Source: Mycobacteroides sp. CBMA 271 (GTDB lineage: Bacteria; Actinomycetota; Actinomycetes; Mycobacteriales; Mycobacteriaceae). From it: a stretch of DNA of 64,000 bases. The position numbers were made by a program, and so were the translations under genes. The notes beneath the pieces were generated by a model, which had not been told where the DNA came from, ran no database searches, and saw nothing but the letters and a program-made list of their open reading frames with translations. The number at the start of each line of letters is the position of its first letter. Position 1 is the stretch's first letter. The stretch lies in contig NZ_VTHB01000003.1 of NCBI RefSeq assembly GCF_009729205.1, forward strand, positions 186,001 to 250,000. The letters are read 5' to 3'. This document shows, piece after piece, positions 18,459-28,790 of this stretch.

Positions 18459-19265
18459 ATGGCACAGAAACCTGTACCCAATGCGTTGACTCTTGAGCTG
18501 GCCGACGTGGTCGCCGAGAACATCGACCGGCATCGCGATTCCGCGGAGCTGTGGTTCGCCCATGAGCACGTGCCGTACGACGAGGGTGAGAACTTCGCGT
18601 TCCTGGGTGGACGCGACTGGGAGCCGTCCGACACCAAGCTGCCCAAGGCCGTCGTCGACGCGATCCAGATCCTGCTGATCACCAAGGACAATCTGGCCGG
18701 ATACCACCGCGAGATGGTCGAACATTTCTCCCTGGAGGTCATCTCGTGGGCCGATTTCATCGGGCGCTGGACCGCCGAGGAGAACCTGCACGCCATCGCG
18801 CTGCGCGAGTACCTGGTGGTCACCCGTAACGGCGACCCCAACGCCGATGAGGACGCGCGCCTGGCCCACGTCATGAAGGGCTACCGCGCCGACTCGTACA
18901 GCCAGATCGAGACGCTGGTGTTCAACGCCTTCTTCGAGCAGATGCACGCGGTGTACGTCCAGAATCTGGGCGCTCTGACCGACGATGCCGTCCTCAAGGG
19001 CCTGCTCGCCAATATCGAGAAGGACGAGCGCCGGCACGAGCAGATGTACAGCAACATCGTGCTTGAGTGCCTGCGGTTGCACCCCGAGGACACCATCGCC
19101 GCCATCAAGGCCCGCTCGGCCGAGCTGCAGGTGATCGGCGCCGATATTGACGGCTACGAGGACAAGGTTGCGTCCGTCGCCGAGGCCGGAATCATCGACG
19201 AGGGCACCGTGCAGGACGTCGTGCGCGAACTCACCGACAAGTGGGGCGTCACCGAAAGGCTCTGA
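18459..19265 (+). CDS. desA2: Acyl-[acyl-carrier-protein] desaturase DesA2
   Basis: Soluble diiron fatty-acyl desaturase family member, 268 residues, equivalent to M. tuberculosis Rv1094. Two iron-binding helix motifs are visible: EENLH near residue 107 and ERRHEQ near residue 190, with further carboxylates in helices between them. In mycobacteria it is linked to mycolic acid precursor desaturation. It stands alone after glyA with a 128-base gap. A possible purine-rich ribosome site is not obvious; the ATG may be close to the transcript start. Confidence 0.93.
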   Translation: MAQKPVPNALTLELADVVAENIDRHRDSAELWFAHEHVPYDEGENFAFLGGRDWEPSDTKLPKAVVDAIQILLITKDNLAGYHREMVEHFSLEVISWADFIGRWTAEENLHAIALREYLVVTRNGDPNADEDARLAHVMKGYRADSYSQIETLVFNAFFEQMHAVYVQNLGALTDDAVLKGLLANIEKDERRHEQMYSNIVLECLRLHPEDTIAAIKARSAELQVIGADIDGYEDKVASVAEAGIIDEGTVQDVVRELTDKWGVTERL

Positions 19266-19289
19266 TAGCAGGGCTGCATACTGTGATCT

Positions 19290-19748
19290 ATGGGGATCAC
19301 GGCAAAGGACGTTCGCGACGTCGCATTCAGTAGGCCACCGTTTGGCAAGCGTGGGTACAACGAAGCGCAGGTGGACGCTCTCCTTGATCAACTGGAAACC
19401 GAGCTGATCGCCCGTGAGAGCGGGAGCGGTGCCGGTGTGTCCGGGGCATTTGTTCGTGAGACGCGGTTCGGTACACCGCCCATCGGAAAGCGCGGATACA
19501 ACGAGGACGAGGTCGACCGGTTCCTCGACCAAGCTGCCACCGAGCTCGACAACCTGCCCCCGACTGCGGTCCCCGTCGATGCGCCGGCCGCGCGTTCGAC
19601 CGCCGAGACCGTCCTTTTCGCGTCCCCCGCCACTCTGCAGCGGGTTGTCGACATGATCACGGCGGAATCCGACCTGCTGGCTCAGTGGCCTGCCGCCGCG
19701 GAAGCGCGGACAAAGCCGCCGTCATTGACCATTTACACAGTGAGCTGA
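19290..19748 (+). CDS. Protein with two DivIVA-like N-terminal motifs
   Basis: 152 residues. Two copies of the DivIVA/Wag31-type membrane-targeting motif occur in tandem: [21 protein letters not shown] at residues 13-33 (21 residues, given here as region) and [20 protein letters not shown] about 47 residues later. Each has the PPxGKRGYNExxVD core followed by a short helix. There is no long coiled coil as in Wag31, so it may be a small polar or septal accessory protein. The C-terminus is unremarkable. Lies 24 bases after desA2 and may be co-transcribed. Confidence 0.75.
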   Translation: MGITAKDVRDVAFSRPPFGKRGYNEAQVDALLDQLETELIARESGSGAGVSGAFVRETRFGTPPIGKRGYNEDEVDRFLDQAATELDNLPPTAVPVDAPAARSTAETVLFASPATLQRVVDMITAESDLLAQWPAAAEARTKPPSLTIYTVS

Positions 19749-19890
19749 CAGGCCGGTCCCACGCCCGTAACCGGCGTTAACCCGGTGTTAGTCAACACGC
19801 TTGGTTTCATGCGCGGCATCCGTGTGTGGGTGCGAGTAGCGTCAAAATCGATGGCTAGCGACATGCTTTGCTATCCGGGAGGTACTGATC

Positions 19891-19941
19891 GTGGCGAAAG
19901 CGACAGGACCGGCCCCGGTCCTGATGTGGACGGTCTCATGA
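19891..19941 (+). CDS. Small leader ORF upstream of phoH2 (16 codons)
   Basis: GTG-initiated ORF ([16 protein letters not shown]) preceded by a good Shine-Dalgarno GGGAGG eight bases upstream. Its TGA overlaps the ATG of the next small ORF (ATGA), suggesting coupling. It is not recognised as a known peptide; the ribosome site is the only support for translation. Confidence 0.4.
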   Translation: MAKATGPAPVLMWTVS

Positions 19942-20081
19942 CGGTCCACACACGGTACCGACCGCGTCCACGACAGATCGCGTGTGGTGCCGCACGGATG
20001 TCAGGAGCGCTCGGTGACTGCTTCAAAGAACCCTGGGACAATCCGTACCTATGTGCTCGACACCTCGGTGTTGTTGGCTGA
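19938..20081 (+). CDS. Small ORF overlapping phoH2 (possible antitoxin-position ORF)
   Basis: 47 codons, beginning [20 protein letters not shown], basic with several Cys. Starts in the ATGA overlap with the 16-codon ORF and runs 68 bases into phoH2 in another frame. In M. smegmatis and M. tuberculosis an upstream ORF named phoAT is reported to precede phoH2 and act as its antitoxin; this ORF is in that position, but I cannot confirm similarity. It may be only a translational coupling device. Confidence 0.4.
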   Translation: MTVHTRYRPRPRQIACGAARMSGALGDCFKEPWDNPYLCARHLGVVG

Positions 20082-21339
20082 CCCTTGGGCCACAAACCGA
20101 TTCGCCGAACATGAGGTAGTGATCCCGCTGGTGGTGATCAGCGAGCTGGAAGGCAAGCGTCATCATCACGAGCTGGGTTGGTTCGCCCGCAGTGCGTTGC
20201 GGATGCTCGACGATCTGCGGCTGGAGTATGGTCGCCTCGATCTGTCTATTCCTGTTGGGACGCAAGGTGGTTCGCTGCATGTCGAGCTGAATCACACCGA
20301 TCCCGCCGTGCTTCCCGTGGGTTTCCGCACCGACTCCAACGATTCGCGGATCCTGGCGTGCGCGCTTAACCTCGCTGCCGAGGGCAAGCTAGTTACGTTG
20401 GTGAGCAAGGATATTCCGCTGCGCGTGAAGGCCGGCGCGGTGGGCTTGGCGGCCGACGAATACCGGGCTCAGGACGTGGTGAACTCTGGCTGGACCGGCA
20501 TGGCGGAGCTGGACACCGCTCCCGACGTCATCGACTCGCTCTTCGAGGCGGGTGAAGTGGATCTAGAATCTGCCCGAGACCTCCCATGCCACACCGGAAT
20601 TCGCCTTCTCGGCGGCACGTCCAGTGCGCTCGGGCGGGTCAACGCGGAGAAGCGGGTGCAGCTGGTACGTGGCGACCGTGAGGTCTTCGGACTGCGTGGC
20701 CGATCCGCGGAACAGCGTGTCGCACTGGACATCTTGCTCGACGAGTCGGTCGGCATCGTCTCTCTCGGAGGTAAGGCGGGTACCGGTAAGTCGGCGCTGG
20801 CCCTGTGCGCCGGACTCGAAGCGGTGCTCGAGCGACGCAGCCACCGCAAGGTGGTGGTGTTCCGTCCGCTGTACGCCGTCGGCGGTCAGGAACTGGGCTA
20901 CCTGCCGGGCAGCGAAAGCGAGAAGATGGGCCCGTGGGCGCAGGCCGTCTTCGACACTCTCGAAGGTCTGGCCTCACCGGCGGTCGTGGAAGAGGTACTA
21001 GCGCGCGGCATGCTCGAAGTGCTTCCGCTCACGCACATCCGCGGCCGGTCGCTGCACGACTCCTTCGTGATTGTCGACGAGGCGCAGTCCCTGGAGCGCA
21101 ATGTGTTGCTGACGGTGCTGTCCCGGTTGGGCAGCGGATCGCGGGTGGTGCTCACTCACGATGTCGCGCAGCGTGACAACTTGCGTGTCGGCCGTCACGA
21201 CGGCGTCGCCGCGGTGATCGAGAAGCTCAAGGGTCATCCGTTGTTTGCGCACGTCACGCTGGTGCGCAGTGAGCGTTCGGCCATTGCGGCACTAGTCACC
21301 GAGATGCTGGAGGAGTTTGGGCCCGGGCTCTCTGCGTAG
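20014..21339 (+). CDS. phoH2: PhoH2: PIN-domain RNase fused to PhoH ATPase
   Basis: 441 residues. The N-terminal PIN domain (residues 8-135) has the acidic start [11 protein letters not shown] and a downstream D in SNDSRILA. The C-terminal PhoH ATPase has Walker [12 protein letters not shown] near residue 255, Walker B FVIVDEAQ near 350 and the R-finger-like region RGRSLHDS. PhoH2 proteins unwind and cut RNA. GTG at 20014 is chosen because AGGAG lies six bases upstream and the sequence [17 protein letters not shown] fits the family. Equivalent to Rv1095. The leader of about 265 bases after the preceding gene holds two small ORFs and two hairpins (for example GTGGAC-N12-GTCCAC). Confidence 0.94.
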   Translation: MTASKNPGTIRTYVLDTSVLLADPWATNRFAEHEVVIPLVVISELEGKRHHHELGWFARSALRMLDDLRLEYGRLDLSIPVGTQGGSLHVELNHTDPAVLPVGFRTDSNDSRILACALNLAAEGKLVTLVSKDIPLRVKAGAVGLAADEYRAQDVVNSGWTGMAELDTAPDVIDSLFEAGEVDLESARDLPCHTGIRLLGGTSSALGRVNAEKRVQLVRGDREVFGLRGRSAEQRVALDILLDESVGIVSLGGKAGTGKSALALCAGLEAVLERRSHRKVVVFRPLYAVGGQELGYLPGSESEKMGPWAQAVFDTLEGLASPAVVEEVLARGMLEVLPLTHIRGRSLHDSFVIVDEAQSLERNVLLTVLSRLGSGSRVVLTHDVAQRDNLRVGRHDGVAAVIEKLKGHPLFAHVTLVRSERSAIAALVTEMLEEFGPGLSA

Positions 21340-21371
21340 TGCCGACATAATCGGCTACTACGCTGCTAGGT

Positions 21372-22238
21372 GTGCTAACCAAGCGTGATGCCTTTCGTTG
21401 GACGATGGTCGCGGTCGCCGTGGGAAGTCTGATCGCGGTCGCGATCGTCGTCACCGACAAGCAGCGCGCCCTCGACGGGCCGGTGGATTGCGAACGCGAG
21501 AAGTGCGTCGCGCTGACGTTCGACGACGGGCCGAGCCCGTTCACCGACCGGCTGCTGAACGTACTGCGGGCAAATGGGGCGCACTCGACCTTTTTTGAGA
21601 TCGGCAATAAGGTCGCGCGCGATCCCGCGGGCGCCAAGCGCGTGGTGGATGCCGGTATGGAATTGGGCAGTCATACCTGGGAGCACCCCAATATGACGAC
21701 GGTTCCGCCGGAGGCCATCGCGGGCCAGTTGAGCAAGGCCAGCGACGCCATCGAAGCGGCCACGGGTCAGCGCCCCAAGCTGTTTCGCACAGCCGGAGGC
21801 CTCGTCAATGATCAGGTACTGGCCGAAGCCAAGAAACAGGGTTTGGCCGATATCAATTGGGACGTCATCCCGTTCGATTGGGCCAACGACTCGAACACCG
21901 ATGCCAGCCGGGCGATCCTGATGTCCCAGATCAAGCCCGGATCGGTGGTGCTATTCCACGACACCTACTCCAGCACAGTCGATCTGGTCGAACAGTTCCT
22001 GCCTGTGCTCAAGGCCAATGGGTATCACGCCGTGACCGTGACGCACCTACTCGGCCCGCGTGAACCCGGCAGCAGCTACGGCAGCCGGGACAACGGACCG
22101 CCGGTGAATCTCTTGAAAGATGTTCCGGCGTCGGATATCCCGCCGCTGCCCGACACCCCGTCGCCCCTGCCGGCGACGAACATCCCGATTACCGATCTGC
22201 CGAATCAGGGAGCGGGCGGGCCGGCTGTCGGCCAGTAA
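21372..22238 (+). CDS. Secreted/membrane-anchored polysaccharide deacetylase (NodB domain)
   Basis: 288 residues, GTG start. An N-terminal signal anchor (WTMVAVAVGSLIAVAIVVT) places the enzyme outside the membrane. The NodB domain has the catalytic/metal Asp in TFDDGPS near residue 50, two metal His in SHTWEHP near 102, RTAGG near 140 and the final HD in LFHDTYSS near 196. The C-terminus is Pro-rich. Equivalent to M. tuberculosis Rv1096, reported as a peptidoglycan N-acetyl deacetylase. A Pro/Gly-rich neighbour gene (Rv1097c) present in M. tuberculosis is missing here. Confidence 0.9.
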   Translation: MLTKRDAFRWTMVAVAVGSLIAVAIVVTDKQRALDGPVDCEREKCVALTFDDGPSPFTDRLLNVLRANGAHSTFFEIGNKVARDPAGAKRVVDAGMELGSHTWEHPNMTTVPPEAIAGQLSKASDAIEAATGQRPKLFRTAGGLVNDQVLAEAKKQGLADINWDVIPFDWANDSNTDASRAILMSQIKPGSVVLFHDTYSSTVDLVEQFLPVLKANGYHAVTVTHLLGPREPGSSYGSRDNGPPVNLLKDVPASDIPPLPDTPSPLPATNIPITDLPNQGAGGPAVGQ

Positions 22239-22319
22239 CCCACAGGGCAAGCAGTAGAGCTGCCTAATAGGCCAACGGCTTCCAACCAGCCGATCGCCAT
22301 TTCGCGCGCCCAATCCGGG

Positions 22320-22415
22320 CTACAGGCTGAAGAACGAGCCGGGAGCGACGATCGGCCACGCCCCCGTCACCGCCTGATGCGCACCGGCGATGACGAGGAC
22401 GGTTCGGACGAACAA
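22320..22415 (-). pseudogene. Possible remnant of a small membrane protein after fumC
   Basis: A 31-codon frame starts with TTG two bases after the fumC stop and reads LFVRTVLVIAGAHQAVTGAW..., ending in SFFSL. The pattern R-hydrophobic-G-x(5)-TGAW-x(4)-PxSFF resembles the N-terminal helix and loop of a family of short actinobacterial membrane proteins that continue for another ~90 residues. The stop here and no similarity downstream suggest a truncated remnant, though a real micro-protein cannot be excluded. Confidence 0.3.
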
Positions 22416-22417
22416 GG

Positions 22418-23812
<1,395 letters not shown>

Positions 23813-23836
23813 GAGTTCCTTCTCGTCGTTGAGTTG

Positions 23837-24883
23837 TCAGGGGAGGGGGTGCGTGGCGTCGTCGTCGCCGGTGAAGTCGACCGCGGAATACTCGCGGAGC
23901 TTGGTGAGGCGGTGGTAGGCCTCGACCATCCGGACGGTGCCGGACTTGGAGCGCATCACGATCGACTGCGTCGTGCAGCCGCCGCCGAAGTACCGGACGC
24001 CCTGCAGCAGGTCGCCGTCGGTGACGCCGGTCGCGCAGAAGAAGACGTTCTCGCCGGACACCAGATCCTCGGTGGTGAGGATCTGATCCAGGTCATAGCC
24101 GGCGTCGATGGCCTTCTGGCGTTCCTCGTCATCGCGCGGGGCCAGCTTGCCGTGGATCGCGCCACCCATGCAGCGCATGGCTGCCGCGGCGATGATGCCC
24201 TCGGGGGTCCCGCCGATCCCGATCAGCATGTCGGTGCCGGAATTGGGGCGGGCCGTCGAGATCGCACCCGCGACGTCGCCGTCGGAAATGAGGCTGATGC
24301 GGGCGCCGGTGTCGCGGACGTTCTGGATCAGCTCGCCGTGCCGCGGACGGTCCAGGATGCAGACGGTGATGTCGGAGACCGAACAGTTGCGCACCTTGGC
24401 GACGCGCCTGATGTTCTCCGAGACGGGGGCGGTGATGTCGATGACATCGGCGGCGTCGGGGCCGACGGCGATCTTCTCCATGTAGAAGACGGCCGACGGG
24501 TCGAACATGGTGCCGCGTTCGGATACCGCGAGCACCGAGATGGCGTTGGGCATGCCCTTGCTCATCAGGGTGGTGCCGTCCACCGGATCGACCGCGAAAT
24601 CGCAGTCCGGACCGTCGCCGTTACCGACTTCCTCGCCGTTGTAGAGCATCGGGGCGTTGTCCTTCTCGCCCTCACCGATGACCACCACACCACGCATGGA
24701 AACGGAGTTGACCAGCTCGCGCATCGCGTCGACGGCGGCACCGTCGCCCTTCTCCTTCTCTCCGCGGCCGACCCACCGGCCCGCGGCCATGGCACCCGCC
24801 TCGGTCACCCTGACCAGCTCTAATGCCAGGTTTCGGTCCGGGGCTTCTCTGCGCGACGGGCTCATGAGTTGTGATTCTTTCAT
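23837..24883 (-). CDS. glpX: Class II fructose-1,6-bisphosphatase
   Basis: Gluconeogenic enzyme removing the 1-phosphate of fructose-1,6-bisphosphate; essential for growth on lipids in mycobacteria. About 348 residues. Motifs: [13 protein letters not shown] near residue 66 and [10 protein letters not shown] near 90 bind metal and phosphate, with [12 protein letters not shown] near 222. Two starts are possible, ATG at 24883 ([13 protein letters not shown]) or ATG at 24865; neither has a strong ribosome site and the protein core starts after both. Equivalent to Rv1099c; co-directional with fumC. Confidence 0.95.
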   Translation of the reverse strand: MKESQLMSPSRREAPDRNLALELVRVTEAGAMAAGRWVGRGEKEKGDGAAVDAMRELVNSVSMRGVVVIGEGEKDNAPMLYNGEEVGNGDGPDCDFAVDPVDGTTLMSKGMPNAISVLAVSERGTMFDPSAVFYMEKIAVGPDAADVIDITAPVSENIRRVAKVRNCSVSDITVCILDRPRHGELIQNVRDTGARISLISDGDVAGAISTARPNSGTDMLIGIGGTPEGIIAAAAMRCMGGAIHGKLAPRDDEERQKAIDAGYDLDQILTTEDLVSGENVFFCATGVTDGDLLQGVRYFGGGCTTQSIVMRSKSGTVRMVEAYHRLTKLREYSAVDFTGDDDATHPLP

Positions 24884-24897
24884 GAGGGCCTGCGAGT

Positions 24898-25533
24898 ATG
24901 GGAGGCATGGCAGATGCATCCCCGCCGGAGCGCCCCGAGGACCCGATCGCGGTCCCGGCGCCCAGGCCGGCCAAGCCGCGTCTGTTCCAGGACGGCCGCG
25001 ACATGTTCTGGTCGATGGCTCCGCTGGTTGTCGCGTGCATCGTGTTGGCCGGAGTGCTGGGGATGTGCTCCTTCGCCCCGAATGGGCCGACACTCGGTAA
25101 GCCACCTACCTACGACGCGCACGCTGCGTTGCAGGCCGATGCTCGGCAGTTCCCCTTCCCGGTTCGTGAGCCGTCGCTGCCTGCGGGGTGGCAGGCCAAC
25201 TCGGGTGGACGCGGCAGCATCGAGGCGGCGCCACTGTCGAAGGTGGGCTACTTGAGCCCGTCGGGCGCGTACCTGGCGGTGACACAAACGAGCGCTCCGG
25301 AGGAGAAACTCGTTGCCAAGCTGGACAATTCGGTGGTTCCCTCCGGCCCTCAGGATGTCGACGGGGTGATCTGGGTGAAGTACGAGGGCGGCGAGGGTGC
25401 CGAGCCGGTCTGGGTTACGCGGTTGGCAACGCCCGCGCCGGGCACCACCGTCGCGATTTCCGGGGCGGGTCGTCCGGAAGAATTCCAAACACTCGCGCGC
25501 GCACTCCACACCGCTAAACCCCTCCCGCGCTAG
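24898..25533 (+). CDS. DUF4245 membrane-anchored protein (Rv1100-like)
   Basis: 211 residues. A cytoplasmic Pro-rich N-terminus ([19 protein letters not shown]) is followed by one membrane helix ([19 protein letters not shown], residues 41-59) and an extracytoplasmic domain with the family features [15 protein letters not shown] and [19 protein letters not shown]. Divergent from glpX; only 14 bases separate the start codons, so the transcripts must start within or overlap coding sequence. Start may be the ATG at 24898 or 24907. Function unknown but conserved across mycobacteria. Confidence 0.85.
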   Translation: MGGMADASPPERPEDPIAVPAPRPAKPRLFQDGRDMFWSMAPLVVACIVLAGVLGMCSFAPNGPTLGKPPTYDAHAALQADARQFPFPVREPSLPAGWQANSGGRGSIEAAPLSKVGYLSPSGAYLAVTQTSAPEEKLVAKLDNSVVPSGPQDVDGVIWVKYEGGEGAEPVWVTRLATPAPGTTVAISGAGRPEEFQTLARALHTAKPLPR

Positions 25534-25553
25534 CTTTTCGCCACCTGTCCCGC

Positions 25554-25609
25554 CGAGAAGGCATTGGCGTACAGATTTGACCCGATTTCTGTACATGGAT
25601 GCCTTCTCG
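25554..25609. repeat. Palindromic element, copy 1 (upstream of DUF559 gene)
   Basis: A 56-base hairpin: an 11-bp outer stem (CGAGAAGGCAT and complement), a four-base internal loop, and a seven-bp inner stem (GTACAGA and complement). An inverted copy of the same element lies at 26567-26620, so the intervening gene is bracketed. It ends 34 bases before the gene start and follows the DUF4245 gene by 20 bases, and could also act as its terminator. Confidence 0.75.
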
Positions 25610-25643
25610 TCGCCGTGTCGGAGGTAGATGTCAGGGTCTGTAT

Positions 25644-26555
25644 ATGGGGGATCCATTTATCGGGACGGAAGCTCTTGAGTCGGGACTCGTAACCAGACGC
25701 TCGCTGCAACGGAACTTCGCTCGTCTATACCCGAACGTCTATCTGTCCACAGGTTCCACGCTGACTGCAGCCGATCGCGCAATCGCGGCCTGGCTATGGT
25801 CTGGACGTCAGACCGTTGTGTCTGGTCGCTCTGCCGCTGCCCTGCTCGGATCCAAGTGGGTGGACGCCGATGCTTCCGCCGAACTGGCTCTCACTCGTAA
25901 ACATGCTCCCAAGTTGATCACTGTCCATCAGGACAAACTTTCCGCGGATGAGATTGTCAGGCTTGGCGAGCAGTCAGTGACAACTCCGGCCCGCACCGCC
26001 TTCGACATCGGCAGGAGGATGGCATTCAGTCCGGCGTTGGTACACCTCGATGCTCTCTTGCGCGCAACGCAATTCGATGTGGAGGAGGTGACATCACTGA
26101 TCGATCGGCACGTGGGTGTACGCGGATTAGTTCAGTTGCGTCGGCTGCTCGGGCTGGTTGACGGCGGAGCGGAATCTCCGCAGGAGACGCGCACGAGGTT
26201 ACTCATAGTGCGGTCAGGTATGCCGAAGCCGACAACACAGATCCGGGTAACGGACGAGTCGGGCTGGGTCATCGCACGTATCGATCTTGGCTGGGAGGAA
26301 TGGAAGGTCGGCGTTGAGTTCGACGGTGCGCAGCATTGGACCGATCCAGCTCAGCGAAGCAGGGACATTGATCGCACAGCCGAACTCGACGATCTCGGGT
26401 GGCGCTTGGTGCGGGTGAACTCCGAGATGCTGCGGCATCGGGAGGGGACCGTGATTACGCGAGTTGGTCAGGCGTTGCGCGCCGCCGGCTGGCGTGGGTT
26501 GACCCTGGATCAGATGACGCTTCACAACGTCTTGCGATCGAGGTTGTCAGCCTGA
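25644..26555 (+). CDS. DUF559-type nuclease-like protein with AbiEi-like N-terminus
   Basis: 303 residues. The N-terminal ~85 residues form a winged-helix-like region with the motif LYPNVYLSTGSTLTAADRA, as in AbiEi-type/transcriptional regulator-like domains. The C-terminal part is a PD-(D/E)xK-type fold of the DUF559/Vsr-like class: ARIDLGW supplies an Asp, GVEFDGAQHW a Glu, and the helix RTAELDDLGWRLVRV completes it. Mycobacteria carry many such genes at variable sites. It is inserted between the Rv1100 and Rv1107c (xseB) equivalents and is flanked by inverted palindromes, which suggests it moved in as a unit. Nuclease activity is inferred. Confidence 0.8.
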   Translation: MGDPFIGTEALESGLVTRRSLQRNFARLYPNVYLSTGSTLTAADRAIAAWLWSGRQTVVSGRSAAALLGSKWVDADASAELALTRKHAPKLITVHQDKLSADEIVRLGEQSVTTPARTAFDIGRRMAFSPALVHLDALLRATQFDVEEVTSLIDRHVGVRGLVQLRRLLGLVDGGAESPQETRTRLLIVRSGMPKPTTQIRVTDESGWVIARIDLGWEEWKVGVEFDGAQHWTDPAQRSRDIDRTAELDDLGWRLVRVNSEMLRHREGTVITRVGQALRAAGWRGLTLDQMTLHNVLRSRLSA

Positions 26556-26566
26556 CTGCCCACGGT

Positions 26567-26620
26567 GAGAAGGCAATCACGTACGAGAATCGGGTCCAAT
26601 CTGTACGCCAATGCCTTCTC
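26567..26620. repeat. Palindromic element, copy 2 (downstream of DUF559 gene)
   Basis: Inverted copy of the element at 25554-25609: its complement is about 85% identical over 54 bases and shares the unbroken start GAGAAGGCATTGGCGTACAG (20 bases). It begins 11 bases after the DUF559 stop and ends four bases before the xseB stop codon on the opposite strand, so it also sits where a bidirectional terminator would be. Confidence 0.75.
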
Positions 26621-26624
26621 GGCG

Positions 26625-26819
26625 CTAGGAGTCGAGGGCGTCTTCGATGCGCTTGCGGGCCCCCGCCAGGTGCTCCTCGCACCGCTTGGCCAGCGCCTCG
26701 CCGCGCTCCCAGAGCGCCAGCGAGGTATCCAGATCCAGGCCGCCCTGTTCGAGCTGTTGCACGACGTCGATCAGCTCGGCGCGCGCCTCCTCGTAGCCAA
26801 GTTCGGCGGGGTTGGTCAT
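26625..26819 (-). CDS. xseB: Exodeoxyribonuclease VII small subunit
   Basis: 64-residue helical subunit that binds the XseA large subunit. Typical sequence elements are [18 protein letters not shown] and [18 protein letters not shown]. The ATG overlaps the xseA stop (ATGA), giving coupled synthesis of the two subunits. Equivalent to Rv1107c. Shorter than many annotated homologs (about 80) because it lacks an N-terminal extension. Confidence 0.95.
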   Translation of the reverse strand: MTNPAELGYEEARAELIDVVQQLEQGGLDLDTSLALWERGEALAKRCEEHLAGARKRIEDALDS

Positions 26820-28048
26820 GACGTCTCTCCTGTAACGGTCGCGGTCACGGCACCATCGGAAACCCGTACGCGTAGCGATGCCCCGGCCGGCGCATCGGCC
26901 ACCGTTCGCAGCACCTCCACCGTGCCATCGTCGCGCACGCGCTGCACCACCGAGTATCCGCGAGCCAGGGTGGCGGCCGGACCCAGTGTGGCCAATTGGG
27001 CCGCCAGATGCCCAACCCGTTGTGATTCGGATTCCACCAGCCGACGCATGTCCCGGCGTAATGCCGTTCGCGCGACGGAGATTTCGTCCTGACGTGTTGT
27101 CAGCATCCGGAGCGGATCGGCCAGCACCGGGCGGCTGCGTACTTGGTCGAGCCCCCGCTGCTCGCGCTGCACCCAGTTGCGCAACGCCTGCGCCGATCTG
27201 CGTCGCAGGTCCAGTATCAGCGCCTGCTCGGCCGCCGCATCGGGCACCAGTTTCTTGGCGGCATCGGTGGGTGTCGCCGCGCGCAGATCGGCAACCAGAT
27301 CGGACAACGGGTTATCGGGCTCATGCCCGATGGCACTCACCACTGGGGTGCGGCAAGCTGAAATCACGCGGCACAGCGTTTCATCGGAGAACGGCAGTAG
27401 GTCCTCCACACTGCCGCCGCCGCGCGCCAGCACGATCACGTCCACCGACGGGTCGGCATCCAAAGCCTTTAGGGCGGAGACGATCTCGGCCACCGCATGC
27501 GGACCCTGCACCGGCGTGTTGCGCACTTCGAATTGCACTGCGGGCCAACGTGCCGAAGCTACGGAGAGGACGTCGTGCTCGGCGGCGCTCGCCCGTCCGG
27601 TGATCAGCCCGATCCGGGTCGGCAGAAAAGGAACCGGGCGCTTGAGTCGTGGGTCGAACAAGCCCTCGGCATCGAGCAGCTGACGCAGCCGTGCGATGCG
27701 CGCCAACAGCTCGCCGATGCCGACCGCACGAATTTCGCTGAGCCGCAATGAGAACGATCCGCGCACCGTGTAGAAGGTCGGCTTACCGCAGACCACCACC
27801 TGAGTGCCTTCGGTCAGTTTCACCGGGGCATTGCGCACCATGTCGGGCGGACACGTCACCGTCAGCGACATGTCGGCGGCCGGGTCGCGCAGCACCATGA
27901 ACACGGTCTTGCTGCCGGGCCTGACGTCGATCTGGGTCAGCTGACCTTCCACCCACACCTGGCCCAGACGGTCAATCCACTTAGCCACCCGGGTAGCGAC
28001 AGCCCTAACCGGCCAAGGGTTTTCGGGGCTTGTACCCGGATCAGCCAC
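26816..28048 (-). CDS. xseA: Exodeoxyribonuclease VII large subunit
   Basis: Catalytic subunit that degrades single-stranded DNA. 410 residues from a GTG at 28048 ([18 protein letters not shown]...), the usual family start; upstream in-frame sequence belongs to the preceding gene. N-terminal OB-fold ([21 protein letters not shown] region), central catalytic domain with [17 protein letters not shown] and [17 protein letters not shown], then a long helical tail. The start overlaps the end of the preceding gene by eight bases. Equivalent to Rv1108c. Confidence 0.96.
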   Translation of the reverse strand: MADPGTSPENPWPVRAVATRVAKWIDRLGQVWVEGQLTQIDVRPGSKTVFMVLRDPAADMSLTVTCPPDMVRNAPVKLTEGTQVVVCGKPTFYTVRGSFSLRLSEIRAVGIGELLARIARLRQLLDAEGLFDPRLKRPVPFLPTRIGLITGRASAAEHDVLSVASARWPAVQFEVRNTPVQGPHAVAEIVSALKALDADPSVDVIVLARGGGSVEDLLPFSDETLCRVISACRTPVVSAIGHEPDNPLSDLVADLRAATPTDAAKKLVPDAAAEQALILDLRRRSAQALRNWVQREQRGLDQVRSRPVLADPLRMLTTRQDEISVARTALRRDMRRLVESESQRVGHLAAQLATLGPAATLARGYSVVQRVRDDGTVEVLRTVADAPAGASLRVRVSDGAVTATVTGETS

Positions 28049-28730
28049 GGGCAGCGGCGCGGGTGATCCTGTTCGCGAGCAACGTTTGATACGGGGCCCG
28101 CGACTTGTGGGCATCTTCGTAGGCAAGCAATGTCTCCAGCTCGCCGATGGACAGCGACTGCAGCCGCGCGCGCAGCTGGGCCAGTGTCAGGTCGTGGTAC
28201 CCGAGCTCGACGATCACATCGGGGGCGTTCGGATCCTCGGCCTCAACAGCCGCCGGCGCCTTTTTGGCGGCAGCCTTTTTCGCCGGTGCCTTACGTGGTG
28301 CGGCCTTCTTCGCAACCGGCTCGGGCTCCTCGGCCGCGGACGGCGCCTCAGCCGCGGAGGGCGCCGACGGCTCGGACGAGTACAGCGCGAACCTTCCCTG
28401 CGTCATCCGCTCTGCCGCGTCCTCGTAGACAGCGGTGGCCTGCGTCTCATCGAGCTCGCCGACGAAGGAGACATCGAGCTCGTCGTCATCCTCGTCGAAG
28501 GTCGCCCACTCCGGCTGCTCGTCGGTGGGCGGGAAGATGTTCTCCCAGGTCTCGTCGCCCTTGATGGCCAGCTCGGTGACAGTCTGCTGGAACCGCATGA
28601 AGTTCTGTACGGCCTGGCTGGCCGCCGTCATGGGGTAGGTCAGCACCGTCTGCGGCAGCTTGCGGGTCTCTTCGAGAACGGTCGCGGCAACACCGAGAAC
28701 TAGCCGGACGCCAAACGGAGGACGAATCAT
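28041..28730 (-). CDS. Lipid droplet-associated-type protein (Rv1109c-like)
   Basis: 229 residues. N-terminal amphipathic/helical region ([21 protein letters not shown]) of the type found in actinobacterial lipid-droplet-associated proteins, then an acidic middle, an Ala/Lys/Pro-rich linker ([19 protein letters not shown]), and a C-terminal ~45-residue domain ([25 protein letters not shown]) that resembles a short helical nucleic-acid-associated domain. The Lys-rich linker recalls histone-like tails. First gene of the operon with xseA and xseB. Role in lipid storage is known only for related proteins. Confidence 0.8.
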   Translation of the reverse strand: MIRPPFGVRLVLGVAATVLEETRKLPQTVLTYPMTAASQAVQNFMRFQQTVTELAIKGDETWENIFPPTDEQPEWATFDEDDDELDVSFVGELDETQATAVYEDAAERMTQGRFALYSSEPSAPSAAEAPSAAEEPEPVAKKAAPRKAPAKKAAAKKAPAAVEAEDPNAPDVIVELGYHDLTLAQLRARLQSLSIGELETLLAYEDAHKSRAPYQTLLANRITRAAARG

Positions 28731-28790
28731 AGGTTCAAGCTTGCCTTACATCGGTCGTGCAGCGAAAGGCTGGGCCGTAAGCTGGTGACT

